Numbered from the stretch's first letter, positions 45,305-54,906 are shown. The stretch: 64,000 nucleotides of DNA from Undibacter mobilis (GCF_003367195.1 NZ_QRGO01000001.1:1412501-1476500); one strand, 5' to 3'. The notes: generated by a model not told the origin, from the letters alone. Translations and numbers: made by a program.

Positions 45305-46546
45305 ATGAAAATTAGCGTTCTGGGTGCCGGCGTGGTCGGCCTGACCACTGCCTGGTGGCTCACCGAGGCGGGGCACGAGATCGTGCTGATCGATGGCGCC
45401 GGCCGGCCGGCGGCCGGGGCCAGCGGTGCCAATGGTGCCCAGCTCTCCTATCGCTACGTCGCGCCCATGGCCTCGCCGAAGATGCTGCGGCAACTGCCCG
45501 GGCTTCTGTTACCGGGCGAGGATGCGATCAAGGTCTCGCTCGACACCGAGCTGATCGGCTGGGGCCTGCGGTTTCTCAAGGCCTGCACCGGCGCCGAAGT
45601 GGCGCGCACCACCGCGGCGCAACTGGCGCTGGCGGAACTGAGCCGCGCGGAGCTTGAGCGCCTGCTCGGCAAGGTGCCCCTCGACTTCGGCCTGCGCACG
45701 GCCGGCAAGCTGGTGATCTTCCGCAAGGCGGCGGATTTCGTGGCGGCGACGCCGGACGCGGACGATCCCGCCGTTGCCCTGACGCCGCGCCAGTGTCTTG
45801 AGCTGGAGCCGAATCTTGCCCTCGACGTCAGCGAATTCGCCGGCGGTCTCTATACGTCGTCGGAACAGGTCGGCGATTGCGGCTCGTTCTGCGAGCAGCT
45901 CTTCGCCAAATTGAAAGAGAGCAACCGCGTCGACATGCGCATGGACACCGCCATCGGTCGCCCGGTTGTGAGGAACCGCCGCATGACCGCCATCGAAACC
46001 GATCGGGGCGTGATCGAGGCCGATCAGTTCGTGTTGTCGCTCGGCTCCGGTGCGCGTGCTTTCGCGAAATCCTGCGGCTTCAATTTGCCGATCTATCCGG
46101 TAAAGGGCCACTCGATCACGGTGCCCGACGAAGGCAAGCCGCCATTAACGCACAGCGTCACCGATTACAGCCGCAAGATCGTCTATGCGCCGCTGCCGGG
46201 CGCGACGCGCATTGCCGGTTTTGCCGATTTCCAGGGCTACGACACGACGCCGGTGCCATCGCGCATTGCGCAATTGAAGGCGGCGGCAGCCGATACGTTC
46301 GACATCGATACGCTGGGCGATGTTGCGGCTTCTGATGTGGCGCCCTGGGCCGGCCTGCGGCCGATGACACCCGACAGCCGGCCGGTGATCGGCCCGTCGC
46401 CGCTCGAAGGGCTTTTCCTCAACACCGGGCAGGGCATGCTCGGCTGGACACTCGCCTGCGGCAGCGCGCGGCTGACGGCCGATCTCATCGACGGCAAACC
46501 GCCGTCGTGCCCGGTCGCGCCGTTTGATGTCGCGCGCTTTAGCTGA
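45305..46546 (+). CDS. D-amino acid dehydrogenase small subunit-like FAD oxidoreductase (DadA family)
   Basis: A 413-residue DAO-fold flavoprotein. MKISVLGAGVVGLTTAWWLTEAGHEIVLID is the N-terminal Rossmann unit; AGASGANGAQLSYRYVAPMA and the C-terminal PDSRPVIGPSP...GQGMLGWTLACGSARL match DadA. It oxidises D-amino acids to 2-oxo acids and passes electrons to the respiratory chain. It is divergent from the LysR gene and ends 3 bp from the convergent ABC-F gene. Confidence 0.92.
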   Translation: MKISVLGAGVVGLTTAWWLTEAGHEIVLIDGAGRPAAGASGANGAQLSYRYVAPMASPKMLRQLPGLLLPGEDAIKVSLDTELIGWGLRFLKACTGAEVARTTAAQLALAELSRAELERLLGKVPLDFGLRTAGKLVIFRKAADFVAATPDADDPAVALTPRQCLELEPNLALDVSEFAGGLYTSSEQVGDCGSFCEQLFAKLKESNRVDMRMDTAIGRPVVRNRRMTAIETDRGVIEADQFVLSLGSGARAFAKSCGFNLPIYPVKGHSITVPDEGKPPLTHSVTDYSRKIVYAPLPGATRIAGFADFQGYDTTPVPSRIAQLKAAAADTFDIDTLGDVAASDVAPWAGLRPMTPDSRPVIGPSPLEGLFLNTGQGMLGWTLACGSARLTADLIDGKPPSCPVAPFDVARFS

Positions 46547-46549
46547 CGC

Positions 46550-48364
46550 TCACTCTCCCGCCAATTCCTCGCGCATCATTTCAAGCTCAAGCCACTCTTC
46601 TTCGGCGGCGGCCAGTTTGCGGTGCGTTTCACCGAGGTCCTTGGTGATCTTGTCGAATGCGGCGCGGTCGCGAACGTAAAGCTGCGGATCGTTGAGCTTG
46701 TCCTGCAGTTCATCCGCCTTGGCCTGCAGGCCCTCGATGGTCTTCGGCAGCGTTTCCAGGGCGTGTTTGTGCTTGAAGCTGAGCTTCTGCTTTTGCGGTT
46801 TGCCCGGCGCGGGCTTGTCGGCAACGGCTTTGGCCGCTTTCGGCTCTTCCTTCGGCGCCGCGCGCGAAAGATCGTCGCCGCGCTGCTTGAGCATATCGGA
46901 ATAACCGCCGGCATATTCGGTCCAGCGGCCGTCGCCTTCCGGCACGATGACGCCGGAGACCAGCCGATCGAGGAAATCGCGGTCGTGGCTGATCAGCAGC
47001 ACGGTGCCGGGATAATCGCTGATTGTCTCTTCGAGCACGTCGAGCGTTTCCATGTCGAGATCGTTGGTCGGCTCGTCGAGCACCAGAAGATTCGATGGTT
47101 GCGCCAGCGCCTGCGCCAGCATCAGGCGGCCGCGCTCGCCGCCGGAGAGTTTGCCGAGCGGCGTGCGCGCCTGCTCCGGCGAAAACAGAAAGTCCTTCAT
47201 ATAGCCGATGACATGCTTCGGCGTGCCGTTGACCATTACGGTTTCGCCGGCGCCGCCGGTCAGCGCCTCGGCGACGGTGGTGTCGGGGTTGAGGCTGTCG
47301 CGATGCTGGTTGAGCGTGGCGATGGCGAGATTGGCGCCGAGCTTGACGCTGCCTGAATCGGGCGTGTCGGCGCCGGTCAACAGATTGATCAACGTCGTCT
47401 TGCCGGTGCCGTTCGGTCCGACAATGCCGATGCGGTCGCCGCGTGCCACGCGCAACGAGAAATCGGTAACGATGGCGCGGTCGCCATAGCTCTTCGAAAT
47501 GCTTTTGGCTTCGATCACCAAAGCGCCGGACTGCTGCGCGCTGCCGGCGGTGATCGCCGCGGCGCCTGCCGTGCCGCGATAGCTGCGGCGCTGTTCGCGC
47601 AGGGCCGCGAGTTCGCCGACGCGGCGCATGTTGCGCTTGCGCCTCGCGGTGACGCCGTAGCGCATCCAGTGCTCTTCGGCGGCGATCTTGCGGTCGAGCT
47701 TGTGCTGGTCGCGCTCTTCTTCCGCCAGCACCTGATCGCGCCACTCCTCGAAGAAGGCAAAACCCTTGTCGAGTCGCCGCGTGACACCGCGGTCGAGCCA
47801 GACCGTGGTACGCGTGAGGTTGGATAGAAAGCGTCGGTCGTGGCTGATGACGACCAGCGCCGTGCGCCGCGCGCCCAGATCGCGCTCCAGCCATTCGATG
47901 GTCGGCAGATCGAGATGGTTGGTCGGCTCGTCGAGCATCAGGATGTCGGGGTCGGACGCCAGCGCATAAGCCAGTGACACGCGCCGCGCCTCGCCCCCGG
48001 ACAGGTGCGAGGGGGCTTCGCTGCCGGTGAGCCCGAGCTCTTCCAGCAGCTGCCGGGCGATATAGTGATCGTCGGTCGGCTTCAGCCCGCTTTCGACATA
48101 AGACAAAGCCGTAGCGTGGCTGCCGAAATCCGGCTCCTGCGACAGATAGCGCACCAGCGCGCCGGGCTGCACGAACACGGTGCCGCCGTCCGGCTCGACC
48201 AAGCCGGCGGCGATCTTGAGCAGGGTCGATTTGCCCGAACCGTTGCGGCCGACCAGCGACACGCGTTCGCCGGTCGACACCGACAGGTCGGCGCCGCTTA
48301 AAAGCGGCGTGCCGCCGAAGGTGAGCTTGATGCCGGTGAGTTGCAGAAGGGGAGGAGGCGCCAT
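46550..48364 (-). CDS. ABC-F family ATP-binding protein (Uup-like)
   Basis: A 604-residue soluble protein with two ABC domains: Walker A GRNGSGKSTL and GPNGTGKTTL, signatures LSGGEARRVSLA and LSGGERGRLMLA, Walker B ILMLDEPTNHLD and LLVLDEPTNDLD. The linker is Arg-rich and the C-terminus is a charged Lys/Glu coiled coil (about 500-604), as in Uup. ABC-F proteins act on the ribosome or on branched DNA, not in transport. ATG 48364 or the in-frame GTG 48370 may be the start. Confidence 0.92.
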   Translation of the reverse strand: MAPPPLLQLTGIKLTFGGTPLLSGADLSVSTGERVSLVGRNGSGKSTLLKIAAGLVEPDGGTVFVQPGALVRYLSQEPDFGSHATALSYVESGLKPTDDHYIARQLLEELGLTGSEAPSHLSGGEARRVSLAYALASDPDILMLDEPTNHLDLPTIEWLERDLGARRTALVVISHDRRFLSNLTRTTVWLDRGVTRRLDKGFAFFEEWRDQVLAEEERDQHKLDRKIAAEEHWMRYGVTARRKRNMRRVGELAALREQRRSYRGTAGAAAITAGSAQQSGALVIEAKSISKSYGDRAIVTDFSLRVARGDRIGIVGPNGTGKTTLINLLTGADTPDSGSVKLGANLAIATLNQHRDSLNPDTTVAEALTGGAGETVMVNGTPKHVIGYMKDFLFSPEQARTPLGKLSGGERGRLMLAQALAQPSNLLVLDEPTNDLDMETLDVLEETISDYPGTVLLISHDRDFLDRLVSGVIVPEGDGRWTEYAGGYSDMLKQRGDDLSRAAPKEEPKAAKAVADKPAPGKPQKQKLSFKHKHALETLPKTIEGLQAKADELQDKLNDPQLYVRDRAAFDKITKDLGETHRKLAAAEEEWLELEMMREELAGE

Positions 48365-48488
48365 GGCCACTCGCTACAGGCCGGGCGCGCCAACGTCAAA
48401 GCAAAGTCGGCAACGCCCGTAAATGAAAATAATGATGATAATACAGATGCTTGACGGGTATTCCGCCGGTTGACGCCGCGACAGGCGC

Positions 48489-48725
48489 TTACTTCTTGCG
48501 GATGCGGAAGGTCAGCAGGTCCTGGCCCTCTTCCTGGCCGGCGACCTTGGCTTCCAGCGTATCGCCGGTCTGGCGTATCAGATTGGGAATATCAATGGCC
48601 GCCATGGGATCGGTGCATTCGGCAACCACGACATCGCCAGACTGCAGCGTTGACAGCATTTTGCGCACACGCAGCGCCGGCAACGGACATTTGAGACCGC
48701 GCAGGTTCATGATCTTTTCGGCCAA
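48489..48725 (-). CDS. TusA-like sulfurtransferase
   Basis: A 78-residue SirA/TusA-fold protein. The active cysteine is in LKCPLPALRVRKML (Cys13, CPxP motif), followed by the usual ATDP-like CTDPMAAIDIPNLIRQTG helix. TusA-type proteins carry sulfur as a persulfide, for tRNA thiolation and also for molybdenum cofactor enzymes. The start is TTG 48725 with AGGAG seven bases before it; ATG 48710 is the alternative. It is divergent from the MoeA-like series, and FdhD, which also handles sulfur, lies 6 kb away. Confidence 0.88.
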   Translation of the reverse strand: MAEKIMNLRGLKCPLPALRVRKMLSTLQSGDVVVAECTDPMAAIDIPNLIRQTGDTLEAKVAGQEEGQDLLTFRIRKK

Positions 48726-48799
48726 GGTTCTGCTCCTGTTGCCGTCGCCGCTGCGGTAGACTTAAGTCCCTCATCGCACAAGATAACGGCCAGGAAAAC

Positions 48800-49924
48800 A
48801 TGGCGGCGGCTTCCGAGACCCTGCAGACGATTTCGAAGCTGACGCCGTTGTCCGAGGTCACGGCGATGGTCGATCTTCGCGTCAAGCCGGTAACGCCGCG
48901 CACCCTCGATGTTGCCACCGCCGCCGGCCGCGCCCTCGCCGTCGATGTTACGGGCGCCGCGCGGCCGTCTTCGGCTCTGGCGTTGCTGGATGGCTGGGCG
49001 CTGGCCGCCGACACCACCCTCGGCGCCGGACCCTATGCGCCGATCCCGCTGCTCCATCCCCCACAGCGCATCGAGGCCGGTCAGGTGCTACCGCCGGACA
49101 TGGACAGCGTCGCGCCGTTCGATGCGGTGAAGATCAGGAATGGATTTGCCGAAGCGCTTGCCACCGTCAACCCCGGCGACGGCGTGCTGGCGGCCGGCGG
49201 TGACAACGATCCCGATATTCCGCTGCGCCGTGCCGGAGAGCGTCTGCGCATGACGGATCTCGCCGCTTTTGCCGCAGTAGGGCTGTCGCGTATCGCCGTG
49301 CGCGAGCCGCGCATTCGCGTGCTGCCATTGCGCGGTACAGCGATTGTGATCGCTGCGGCGCGGCTGTTGGCGGGCGACATTGAGCGCCGCGGCGGCGCCG
49401 CAAAACTCGACGATCCGGGCCGCGACCTCGGCACTGTGCTCGCATCCGAATCGGCCGATGCCATCATCGTCATTGGTGGCACCGGTTCGGGCCGCAACGA
49501 CACCTGCGTTCACACGATGGCGCGCGACTGCGAACTCGCGGTGCATGGCATGGCCATCACGCCGGGCGAGACGACCGCACTTGGTTTCGCCGGGCCGCGG
49601 CCGCTGTTGCTATTGCCGGGCCGCCTCGACGCGGCGCTAAGCGTGTGGCTCGCAATCGGGCGGCGCATCCAGGACCGGCTGGCCGGTGTGCCGGGCGGCG
49701 AACGCCAGCCGTATAAAATTCTCACCTTGTCGCGCAAGGTATCGTCCACCGTCGGCCTCGCCGAAATCGTGCCGGTACGCCGCGTGCAGGACACGGTCGA
49801 GCCGCTGGCCTCCAAATATCTGCCGCTCTCGGCACTGACGCGATCGGATGGCTGGATCATGGTGCCGGCAGAAAGTGAGGGCTATGCCCTGGGCACCACG
49901 GTGCAGGTGAGGCCGTGGCCATGA
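48800..49924 (+). CDS. MoeA-like molybdopterin-binding protein (divergent, short)
   Basis: A 374-residue protein related to MoeA. The Mog/MoaB-type molybdopterin-binding part contains AIIVIGGTGSGRNDTCVHT and later LLLPGRLDAALSVWLAIG, corresponding to the SGGxSxGDxD and PGNPVAV elements of MoeA; the former is altered. The N-terminal domain keeps ALLDGWALAA in place of NSAVDGYAV. It is shorter than canonical MoeA and may have lost insertase activity or be specialised. Its stop overlaps the next gene (ATGA). Confidence 0.75.
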   Translation: MAAASETLQTISKLTPLSEVTAMVDLRVKPVTPRTLDVATAAGRALAVDVTGAARPSSALALLDGWALAADTTLGAGPYAPIPLLHPPQRIEAGQVLPPDMDSVAPFDAVKIRNGFAEALATVNPGDGVLAAGGDNDPDIPLRRAGERLRMTDLAAFAAVGLSRIAVREPRIRVLPLRGTAIVIAAARLLAGDIERRGGAAKLDDPGRDLGTVLASESADAIIVIGGTGSGRNDTCVHTMARDCELAVHGMAITPGETTALGFAGPRPLLLLPGRLDAALSVWLAIGRRIQDRLAGVPGGERQPYKILTLSRKVSSTVGLAEIVPVRRVQDTVEPLASKYLPLSALTRSDGWIMVPAESEGYALGTTVQVRPWP

Positions 49925-51906
49925 GCGATGCCGAAAGCCGCAAGCAGGGCGACAGCGACTTGATCGCGCGCGTGCGCGCGGCGGCGCGTCAGGAGCAGTT
50001 CCTCGAAGTCGTTTCAGCCGAGGCGGCACGGGCGCGGTTTGAGGCGCATATCGAGCTCAAGCCGCTCAGCGCCGAGCGCGTCGCGCTGGCCGAGGCGCTG
50101 ACGCGCGTTCTGGCGCACGACGTCGTTGCCGCGGTCGATGCGCCGCCGTTCGATCGGGCCAATGTCGATGGTTTCGCACTGCAAGCTGCCGACACTGTCG
50201 GCGCTAGCGACGCTGCGCCGAAGCTCTTCACGTTGAATGCCGAAGTGATTGCCTGCGGCGACAGCCCGGCGCTCGAGGTGAAGCCGGGCACTGCTACGAC
50301 AATCGCGACTGGCGGCGTGGTGCCGCGCGGTGCCGATGCCGTGGTCATGATCGAGCACACCGAGCTGATCGGTGAGGGCGCGCCACGCATCGAACTCACC
50401 CGCGCGGCGACGCCGGGGCAGTTCATCTCCTATGCCGGTTCCGACATCGCGCGCGGCGAGACGTTGTTGCGCAAAGGCGTGCGCATCGGCTCGCGCGAGA
50501 TCGGTATGCTGGCGGCGAGCGGGCTTGCCGCTGTCGATGTCGTGCGCCGGCCGCGCGTCGCGGTGATCTCGACCGGTGACGAACTGGTGCCGCCCGGCGA
50601 AGCGCTGAAGCCTGCGGGCATCTATGACTCCAACGGCGCTATCATCGGCGCGGCTGTGGTTGAGGCGGGTGGCGAGGCGGTGCCCTTCGGGGCCATACCG
50701 GATGACAGGGCTGCGCTCGACAAGGCCGTGCGCTCGGCGCTCGGGTCATGTGACATGGTGGTGCTGTCGGCCGGCACGTCGAAAGGTGCGGGCGATCTGT
50801 CGCATGCTGTCGTGGCCGGGCTCGGCGCGCCGGGAATCCTGGTGCATGGTGTGGCGCTCAAGCCGGGAAAGCCTTTGTGCCTCGGCGCCGTGGGCAAGCT
50901 TCCATTCGCTGTGCTGCCGGGTTTTCCGACCTCGGCGATCTTTACGTTCCATGCTTTTGTTGCGCCTGTGATCCGGGTGCTTGCCGGCCTGCCCCCGGAA
51001 GCGGCGCAGACCATCGAAGCGCGTGTGCCGGTGCGCGTTGCGTCCGAACTCGGCCGCAAGGAATTCGTGCTGGTGTCGCTGGTCGATGGCGACGACGGCC
51101 CGGTCGCATTCCCGACCGGCAAGGGCTCCGGCGCGGTAACCAGCTTTTCCCAGGCCGATGGCTTCATTGAAATTGACGCGCTGGCGAGTGCGCTCGAGGC
51201 CGATGCGCGCGCGCAGGTGACGCTGATCGGGGCCGGCGCCGCTGCGCCCGACGTGACCATCATGGGCAGCCATGACGTGGCACTCGATGTCGTGGTTGGC
51301 GCGCTGGCGGAGCGTGGTTTCGCTGCGCGCACGCTCGCAGTCGGCAGCCTTGGCGGCGTCGCGGCCGCAACGCGCGGCCAATGCGATATCGCGCCGGTTC
51401 ATCTCGTTGATCCGCGGAGCGGCGACTACAACAAACATCTGGTGACATCGGAATTGTCGCTGGTGCCGGGGTGGAAGCGCATGCAGGGCCTTGTGTTTCG
51501 GGCCGGTGATGCGCGCTTCGAGGGCAAGAACGCCGCCGAAGCCATCAAGATGGCGCTGACCGGATCCGACATCCTGATGGTCAACCGTAACGCGGGAGCC
51601 GGCACGCGCGTTCTCATCGACCGGCTGCTCAATGGCGCGCGCCCCGCCGGCTATGCCAATCAGCCGAAATCCCACAACGCTGTCGCGGCGGCGATCGCGC
51701 AAGGTCGCGCCGACTGGGGTGTCGCCATCGAGCCGGTGGCGAAGATGTATGGTCTTGGCTTCATCCCGGTTGCGCCGGAATATTATGATTTCCTCGTCGT
51801 GGAGAGCCGAAAGGCCCGTCCAGCGGTGCAAGCCTTCCTTGCTGCGCTCCGCGATGAAGTGACGCGGGCGCGAATCCGCGCCATTGGCATGGAGCCGGCC
51901 GGATGA
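49921..51906 (+). CDS. MoeA fused to a periplasmic-binding-protein-like domain
   Basis: A 661-residue protein. Residues about 25-430 are MoeA: PPFDRANVDGFALQ, GGVVPRGADAVVMIEHTE, STGDELVPPGE, SAGTSKGAGDLSH and PGFPTSAIFTFHAF. Residues about 445-655 form a PBP-like domain beginning VTIMGSHDVALDVVVGALAERG and containing MVNRNAGAGTRVLIDRLL, related to LysR/ModE-type oxyanion-binding domains. There is no signal peptide, so the binding domain is cytoplasmic. MoeA inserts metal into adenylylated molybdopterin; the extra domain may bind molybdate or tungstate or the cofactor. Confidence 0.88.
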   Translation: MSDAESRKQGDSDLIARVRAAARQEQFLEVVSAEAARARFEAHIELKPLSAERVALAEALTRVLAHDVVAAVDAPPFDRANVDGFALQAADTVGASDAAPKLFTLNAEVIACGDSPALEVKPGTATTIATGGVVPRGADAVVMIEHTELIGEGAPRIELTRAATPGQFISYAGSDIARGETLLRKGVRIGSREIGMLAASGLAAVDVVRRPRVAVISTGDELVPPGEALKPAGIYDSNGAIIGAAVVEAGGEAVPFGAIPDDRAALDKAVRSALGSCDMVVLSAGTSKGAGDLSHAVVAGLGAPGILVHGVALKPGKPLCLGAVGKLPFAVLPGFPTSAIFTFHAFVAPVIRVLAGLPPEAAQTIEARVPVRVASELGRKEFVLVSLVDGDDGPVAFPTGKGSGAVTSFSQADGFIEIDALASALEADARAQVTLIGAGAAAPDVTIMGSHDVALDVVVGALAERGFAARTLAVGSLGGVAAATRGQCDIAPVHLVDPRSGDYNKHLVTSELSLVPGWKRMQGLVFRAGDARFEGKNAAEAIKMALTGSDILMVNRNAGAGTRVLIDRLLNGARPAGYANQPKSHNAVAAAIAQGRADWGVAIEPVAKMYGLGFIPVAPEYYDFLVVESRKARPAVQAFLAALRDEVTRARIRAIGMEPAG

Positions 51907-52094
51907 ACGGCCTGTCCCACTTTCTGAATTGTGGCGGAACACCCGCGGCCGCAGGGCAGTTACAGGTTTGTACCCACGGACATGCGCTATTGACCCTCCG
52001 GTAAGCCGCACGGTATTTTTGTATATTCACGGGAAATCGTGACAACGTCGGATTGCCCGACGCTTGCAACAGGCGCCCGAGCGCAATTCGCAAC

Positions 52095-52880
52095 ATGCCG
52101 GAACGCGGACTTCTTGAGGCCATTCGCGCCGTCGGTGGCGTCACGGAACTGGCGCGCCGTATCGGAATTACGCAGCCATCGGTGTCAAACTGGACGCGCG
52201 TTCCCGTCAGCCGCGTCATCTCCGTGGAGTCGGCAACCGGCGTCGATCGGACCATCCTGCGCCCGGATCTCTATGCCGCCGCCGACGGATCGGACGATAT
52301 CGACGTCATGCGCGATCGCGAGAACGCCATCATCGGGGCACGCTTGAAGTCGACGATGCGGATCATTGGCCTCGCCGGCTGGAGCGGATCGGGCAAGACC
52401 ACGCTCGTCACCAAGCTCATTCCGGTGTTCAAGGCGCGAGGCATCAGCGTCTCGACGCTCAAGCATGCACATCACGGCTTTGATCTCGACAAACCGGGCA
52501 AAGATAGCTTCATGCACCGCGAAGCGGGCGCGACCGAGGTGATCATCGCCTCGGCGAACCGCTGGGCGATGCTGCACGAGCTGCGCCAGGAAGAAGAATG
52601 GGACATGCTCGATCTGGTGGCCAAGCTGTCGCCGGTCGATCTGGTGCTGGTCGAAGGCTTCAAGCGCGATGCCTTTCCCAAGATCGAGGTCCACCGCGCC
52701 GCCAACGAAAAGCCGTTGTTGTATCCGAACGACTCGTACATTGCCGCCATCGCGGCGGATATGGACTTGCCGCAGGTCAAGCTGCCGGTGGTCGATCTCA
52801 ATGACATCGAAGCGATCGCCGACCTGCTGCTCAAATACGCCGTCACGGTCGGTGACGTCGAGCGGACGATGGCTGACTAG
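52095..52880 (+). CDS. mobB: MobB with N-terminal YdaS-like helix-turn-helix domain
   Basis: A 261-residue protein in one uninterrupted frame. Residues 1-60 (LLEAIRAVGGVTELARRIGITQPSVSNWTRVP...) are a Cro/YdaS-type helix-turn-helix. From Met88 the sequence is MobB: RIIGLAGWSGSGKTTL (P-loop 95-103), VSTLKHAHHGFDLD, DLVLVEGFKRDAFPKIEVHR. MobB is a GTP-binding helper of molybdopterin guanine dinucleotide synthesis. ATG 52356 (Met88) could start a 174-residue standard-length MobB, but I see no good ribosome-binding site there. Either a real fusion or nested start. Confidence 0.85.
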   Translation: MPERGLLEAIRAVGGVTELARRIGITQPSVSNWTRVPVSRVISVESATGVDRTILRPDLYAAADGSDDIDVMRDRENAIIGARLKSTMRIIGLAGWSGSGKTTLVTKLIPVFKARGISVSTLKHAHHGFDLDKPGKDSFMHREAGATEVIIASANRWAMLHELRQEEEWDMLDLVAKLSPVDLVLVEGFKRDAFPKIEVHRAANEKPLLYPNDSYIAAIAADMDLPQVKLPVVDLNDIEAIADLLLKYAVTVGDVERTMAD

Positions 52881-52925
52881 CAAGGCAGCCGCCACGGGGC
52901 GCCGCTTGCGCATGCGGGAGAAGAC

Positions 52926-54215
52926 ATGGCGCAACTGACCGACGACTGCTTCGCATTCTCCGGCGCGCTGCTGCCACTTGCCGAGATGGAACGGCTCATT
53001 TCGGAACGTGTCACGCCGGTGTCCGAGACCGAGCGCGTGCCGCTGCGCAGCGCGCGTGGCCGCATTACCGCGAGCGATATCAAGGCGCCGGTCGATCTGC
53101 CGCCCTTCGATAATTCGGCTGTCGATGGTTACGCCGTGCGTCACGCCGATCTTGCTGCCGATGGCGACACGACACTGATTGTGAGCGGCCGTCTCACCGC
53201 TGGCGCGCGCGCCGATCTCCCGCTGGGGCCGCAACAGGCGATCCGCATTTTCACAGGCGCGGCGATGCCGTTGGGCGCCGATACGGTTTATATGCAGGAA
53301 GATGTAACAGTCGATGGCGACCGGGTGACGGTGCCGAAGGGTCTGGCGCTGGGCGCCAACCGGCGGCTCGCCGGCGAGGATGTCGCGGCCGGTCGCATCG
53401 TGCTGCCGGCCGGTACGGTGCTCGAAGCGCAGCATATCGCGCTGCTGGCGGCGCTCGGCATTGTCGATGTCGAGGTGCGGCGGCGAATCAAGGTCGCGAT
53501 CTTTTCAACCGGCGACGAAGTCGTCGAGCCGGGTGCCAATCGCGGCGGCGCCGCGATCTTCGATTCCAATCGCTATCTGATCAGCGCGCTGCTTGAACAG
53601 CTCGGCGCCGTGGTCACCGATCTCGGCATCCTGCGCGACGATCCGGCTGAGCTGTCTCGCGCACTGGCGAAGGCTGCGGCGTGGCACGATCTTATCATCA
53701 CCTCGGGCGGTGTTTCGACCGGCGATGCCGACTACGTGCGTGCCGCCGTGGAGAAGATCGGCAGCCTGGTGTTCTGGCGCGTTGCTATCAAGCCGGGCCG
53801 GCCGGTGGCGATGGGCGTGATCCGTGCCGCGCCGCGCAAGGATTACGCCGCGAATGCCGGCGCCGCCTTCTGCGGACTGCCCGGCAATCCGGTGGCGGTG
53901 TTCGTGACCTTCGTGCGGGTGGTCAAGCCGCTGCTGCTGAGGCTGTCCGGCGCGCGGCCGCAAGTGTTGCTGCCGCTGCCTGTGCGTGTCGCCTTTGCCT
54001 ATAAAAAGAAGAAGGATCGCCGCGAATATGTGCGCGTGGCGTTGCGCCGCGCCGCCGATGGCGAAATCGAAGCCGTGAAGCATCCGCAGGATGGCGCCGG
54101 CATTCTCACGTCGCTGACCGAAACCGACGGACTTCTGGAGTTTCCCGAGGCCGTAACGTCGATCGCGCCCGGCGATCGCATCGGCTTTCTCTCGTTCGCG
54201 ACGTTGATGGGCTAG
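52926..54215 (+). CDS. moeA: molybdopterin molybdotransferase MoeA
   Basis: A 429-residue canonical MoeA. DLPPFDNSAVDGYAVRHADL, IFTGAAMPLGADTVYMQEDV, STGDEVVEPG, SGGVSTGDADYVRAAVEKIG and FCGLPGNPVAVFVTFVRVVKPLL are all intact. It inserts molybdenum (or tungsten) into the adenylylated pterin. It follows mobB by 45 bp and is the third MoeA-family protein in this 5.4-kb series. A palindromic repeat follows the stop. Confidence 0.95.
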   Translation: MAQLTDDCFAFSGALLPLAEMERLISERVTPVSETERVPLRSARGRITASDIKAPVDLPPFDNSAVDGYAVRHADLAADGDTTLIVSGRLTAGARADLPLGPQQAIRIFTGAAMPLGADTVYMQEDVTVDGDRVTVPKGLALGANRRLAGEDVAAGRIVLPAGTVLEAQHIALLAALGIVDVEVRRRIKVAIFSTGDEVVEPGANRGGAAIFDSNRYLISALLEQLGAVVTDLGILRDDPAELSRALAKAAAWHDLIITSGGVSTGDADYVRAAVEKIGSLVFWRVAIKPGRPVAMGVIRAAPRKDYAANAGAAFCGLPGNPVAVFVTFVRVVKPLLLRLSGARPQVLLPLPVRVAFAYKKKKDRREYVRVALRRAADGEIEAVKHPQDGAGILTSLTETDGLLEFPEAVTSIAPGDRIGFLSFATLMG

Positions 54216-54259
54216 AGCGAGATCCGGAAGAGTGCCAGTTTTCGGAAAAGATCATGCTC
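54215..54259. repeat. Palindromic REP-like element between moeA and mobA
   Basis: An imperfect inverted repeat begins GAGCGAGATCCGGAA and ends TTCGGAAAAGATCATGCTC, joined by a short GC-rich loop, followed by AAAAAATT. It resembles the short palindromic units (GAGCATGATC...GATCATGCTC) dispersed in many Hyphomicrobiales genomes. It sits between convergent stops and may end both transcripts. Only one copy is in the window. Confidence 0.6.
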
Positions 54260-54265
54260 AAAAAA

Positions 54266-54901
54266 TTAGCCGTAACGCTCCGCTAGCGCGTTGGCGCGCG
54301 CGACATCTTCCGGCGTGTTGACGTTGAAGAAGGGATCGACCGGCTCGGTAGGCCATTCGGCAATGGCGATGCCGTGGCGCGCGGTCCATACCTCGATCTT
54401 GCGCAGGTCCTCGTCGACCAGCGCTTTGCGCAGATTTTCGCGCAGCGCCAGCGGCCAAAGGCCGACGACCGGATGACGCCATTCGCCCGAGCGCGCGCAG
54501 GCGAGCGGCACACCGGCCCCCATCTTGCGTCGTGCATCATGCAGGCGCTCGACCAGATCTTCGGGCAGGAAGGGGCAGTCCCCTGGTACGCTGAGCAGCC
54601 ATTCGATGCCGCGGCCCTGCGCCGCCAGCCAGTCGAGTCCAGCAAGAATGCCGGCGAGCGGGCCGGGATGATCCGGCACCGTGTCGGCGATCACCTCGCA
54701 GCCGGTGTCGGCAAAGCGCGCCGGATCGCCATTGGCGTTGATGACGACGCCGGCGCACTGGCCCGACAAGGTGGCGAGCACGCGGTCGAGAATGGTCGAG
54801 CCGCCGATCTTGATATGCGCCTTGTCGCCGCCGCCCATGCGGCGGGCGAGCCCGCCGGCGAGAACAAGACCGAAGGTGGGGGGAGGGGGAACGTCGTGCA
54901 T
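54266..54901 (-). CDS. mobA: molybdenum cofactor guanylyltransferase MobA
   Basis: A 211-residue nucleotidyltransferase. [17 protein letters not shown] at the N-terminus is the GTP-binding signature, and [16 protein letters not shown] contains the metal-binding Asp. It attaches GMP to molybdopterin to give the guanine dinucleotide cofactor used by formate dehydrogenase. It is 5 bp downstream of fdhD on the same strand, and convergent with moeA. Confidence 0.94.
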   Translation of the reverse strand: MHDVPPPPTFGLVLAGGLARRMGGGDKAHIKIGGSTILDRVLATLSGQCAGVVINANGDPARFADTGCEVIADTVPDHPGPLAGILAGLDWLAAQGRGIEWLLSVPGDCPFLPEDLVERLHDARRKMGAGVPLACARSGEWRHPVVGLWPLALRENLRKALVDEDLRKIEVWTARHGIAIAEWPTEPVDPFFNVNTPEDVARANALAERYG

Positions 54902-54906
54902 AACCG

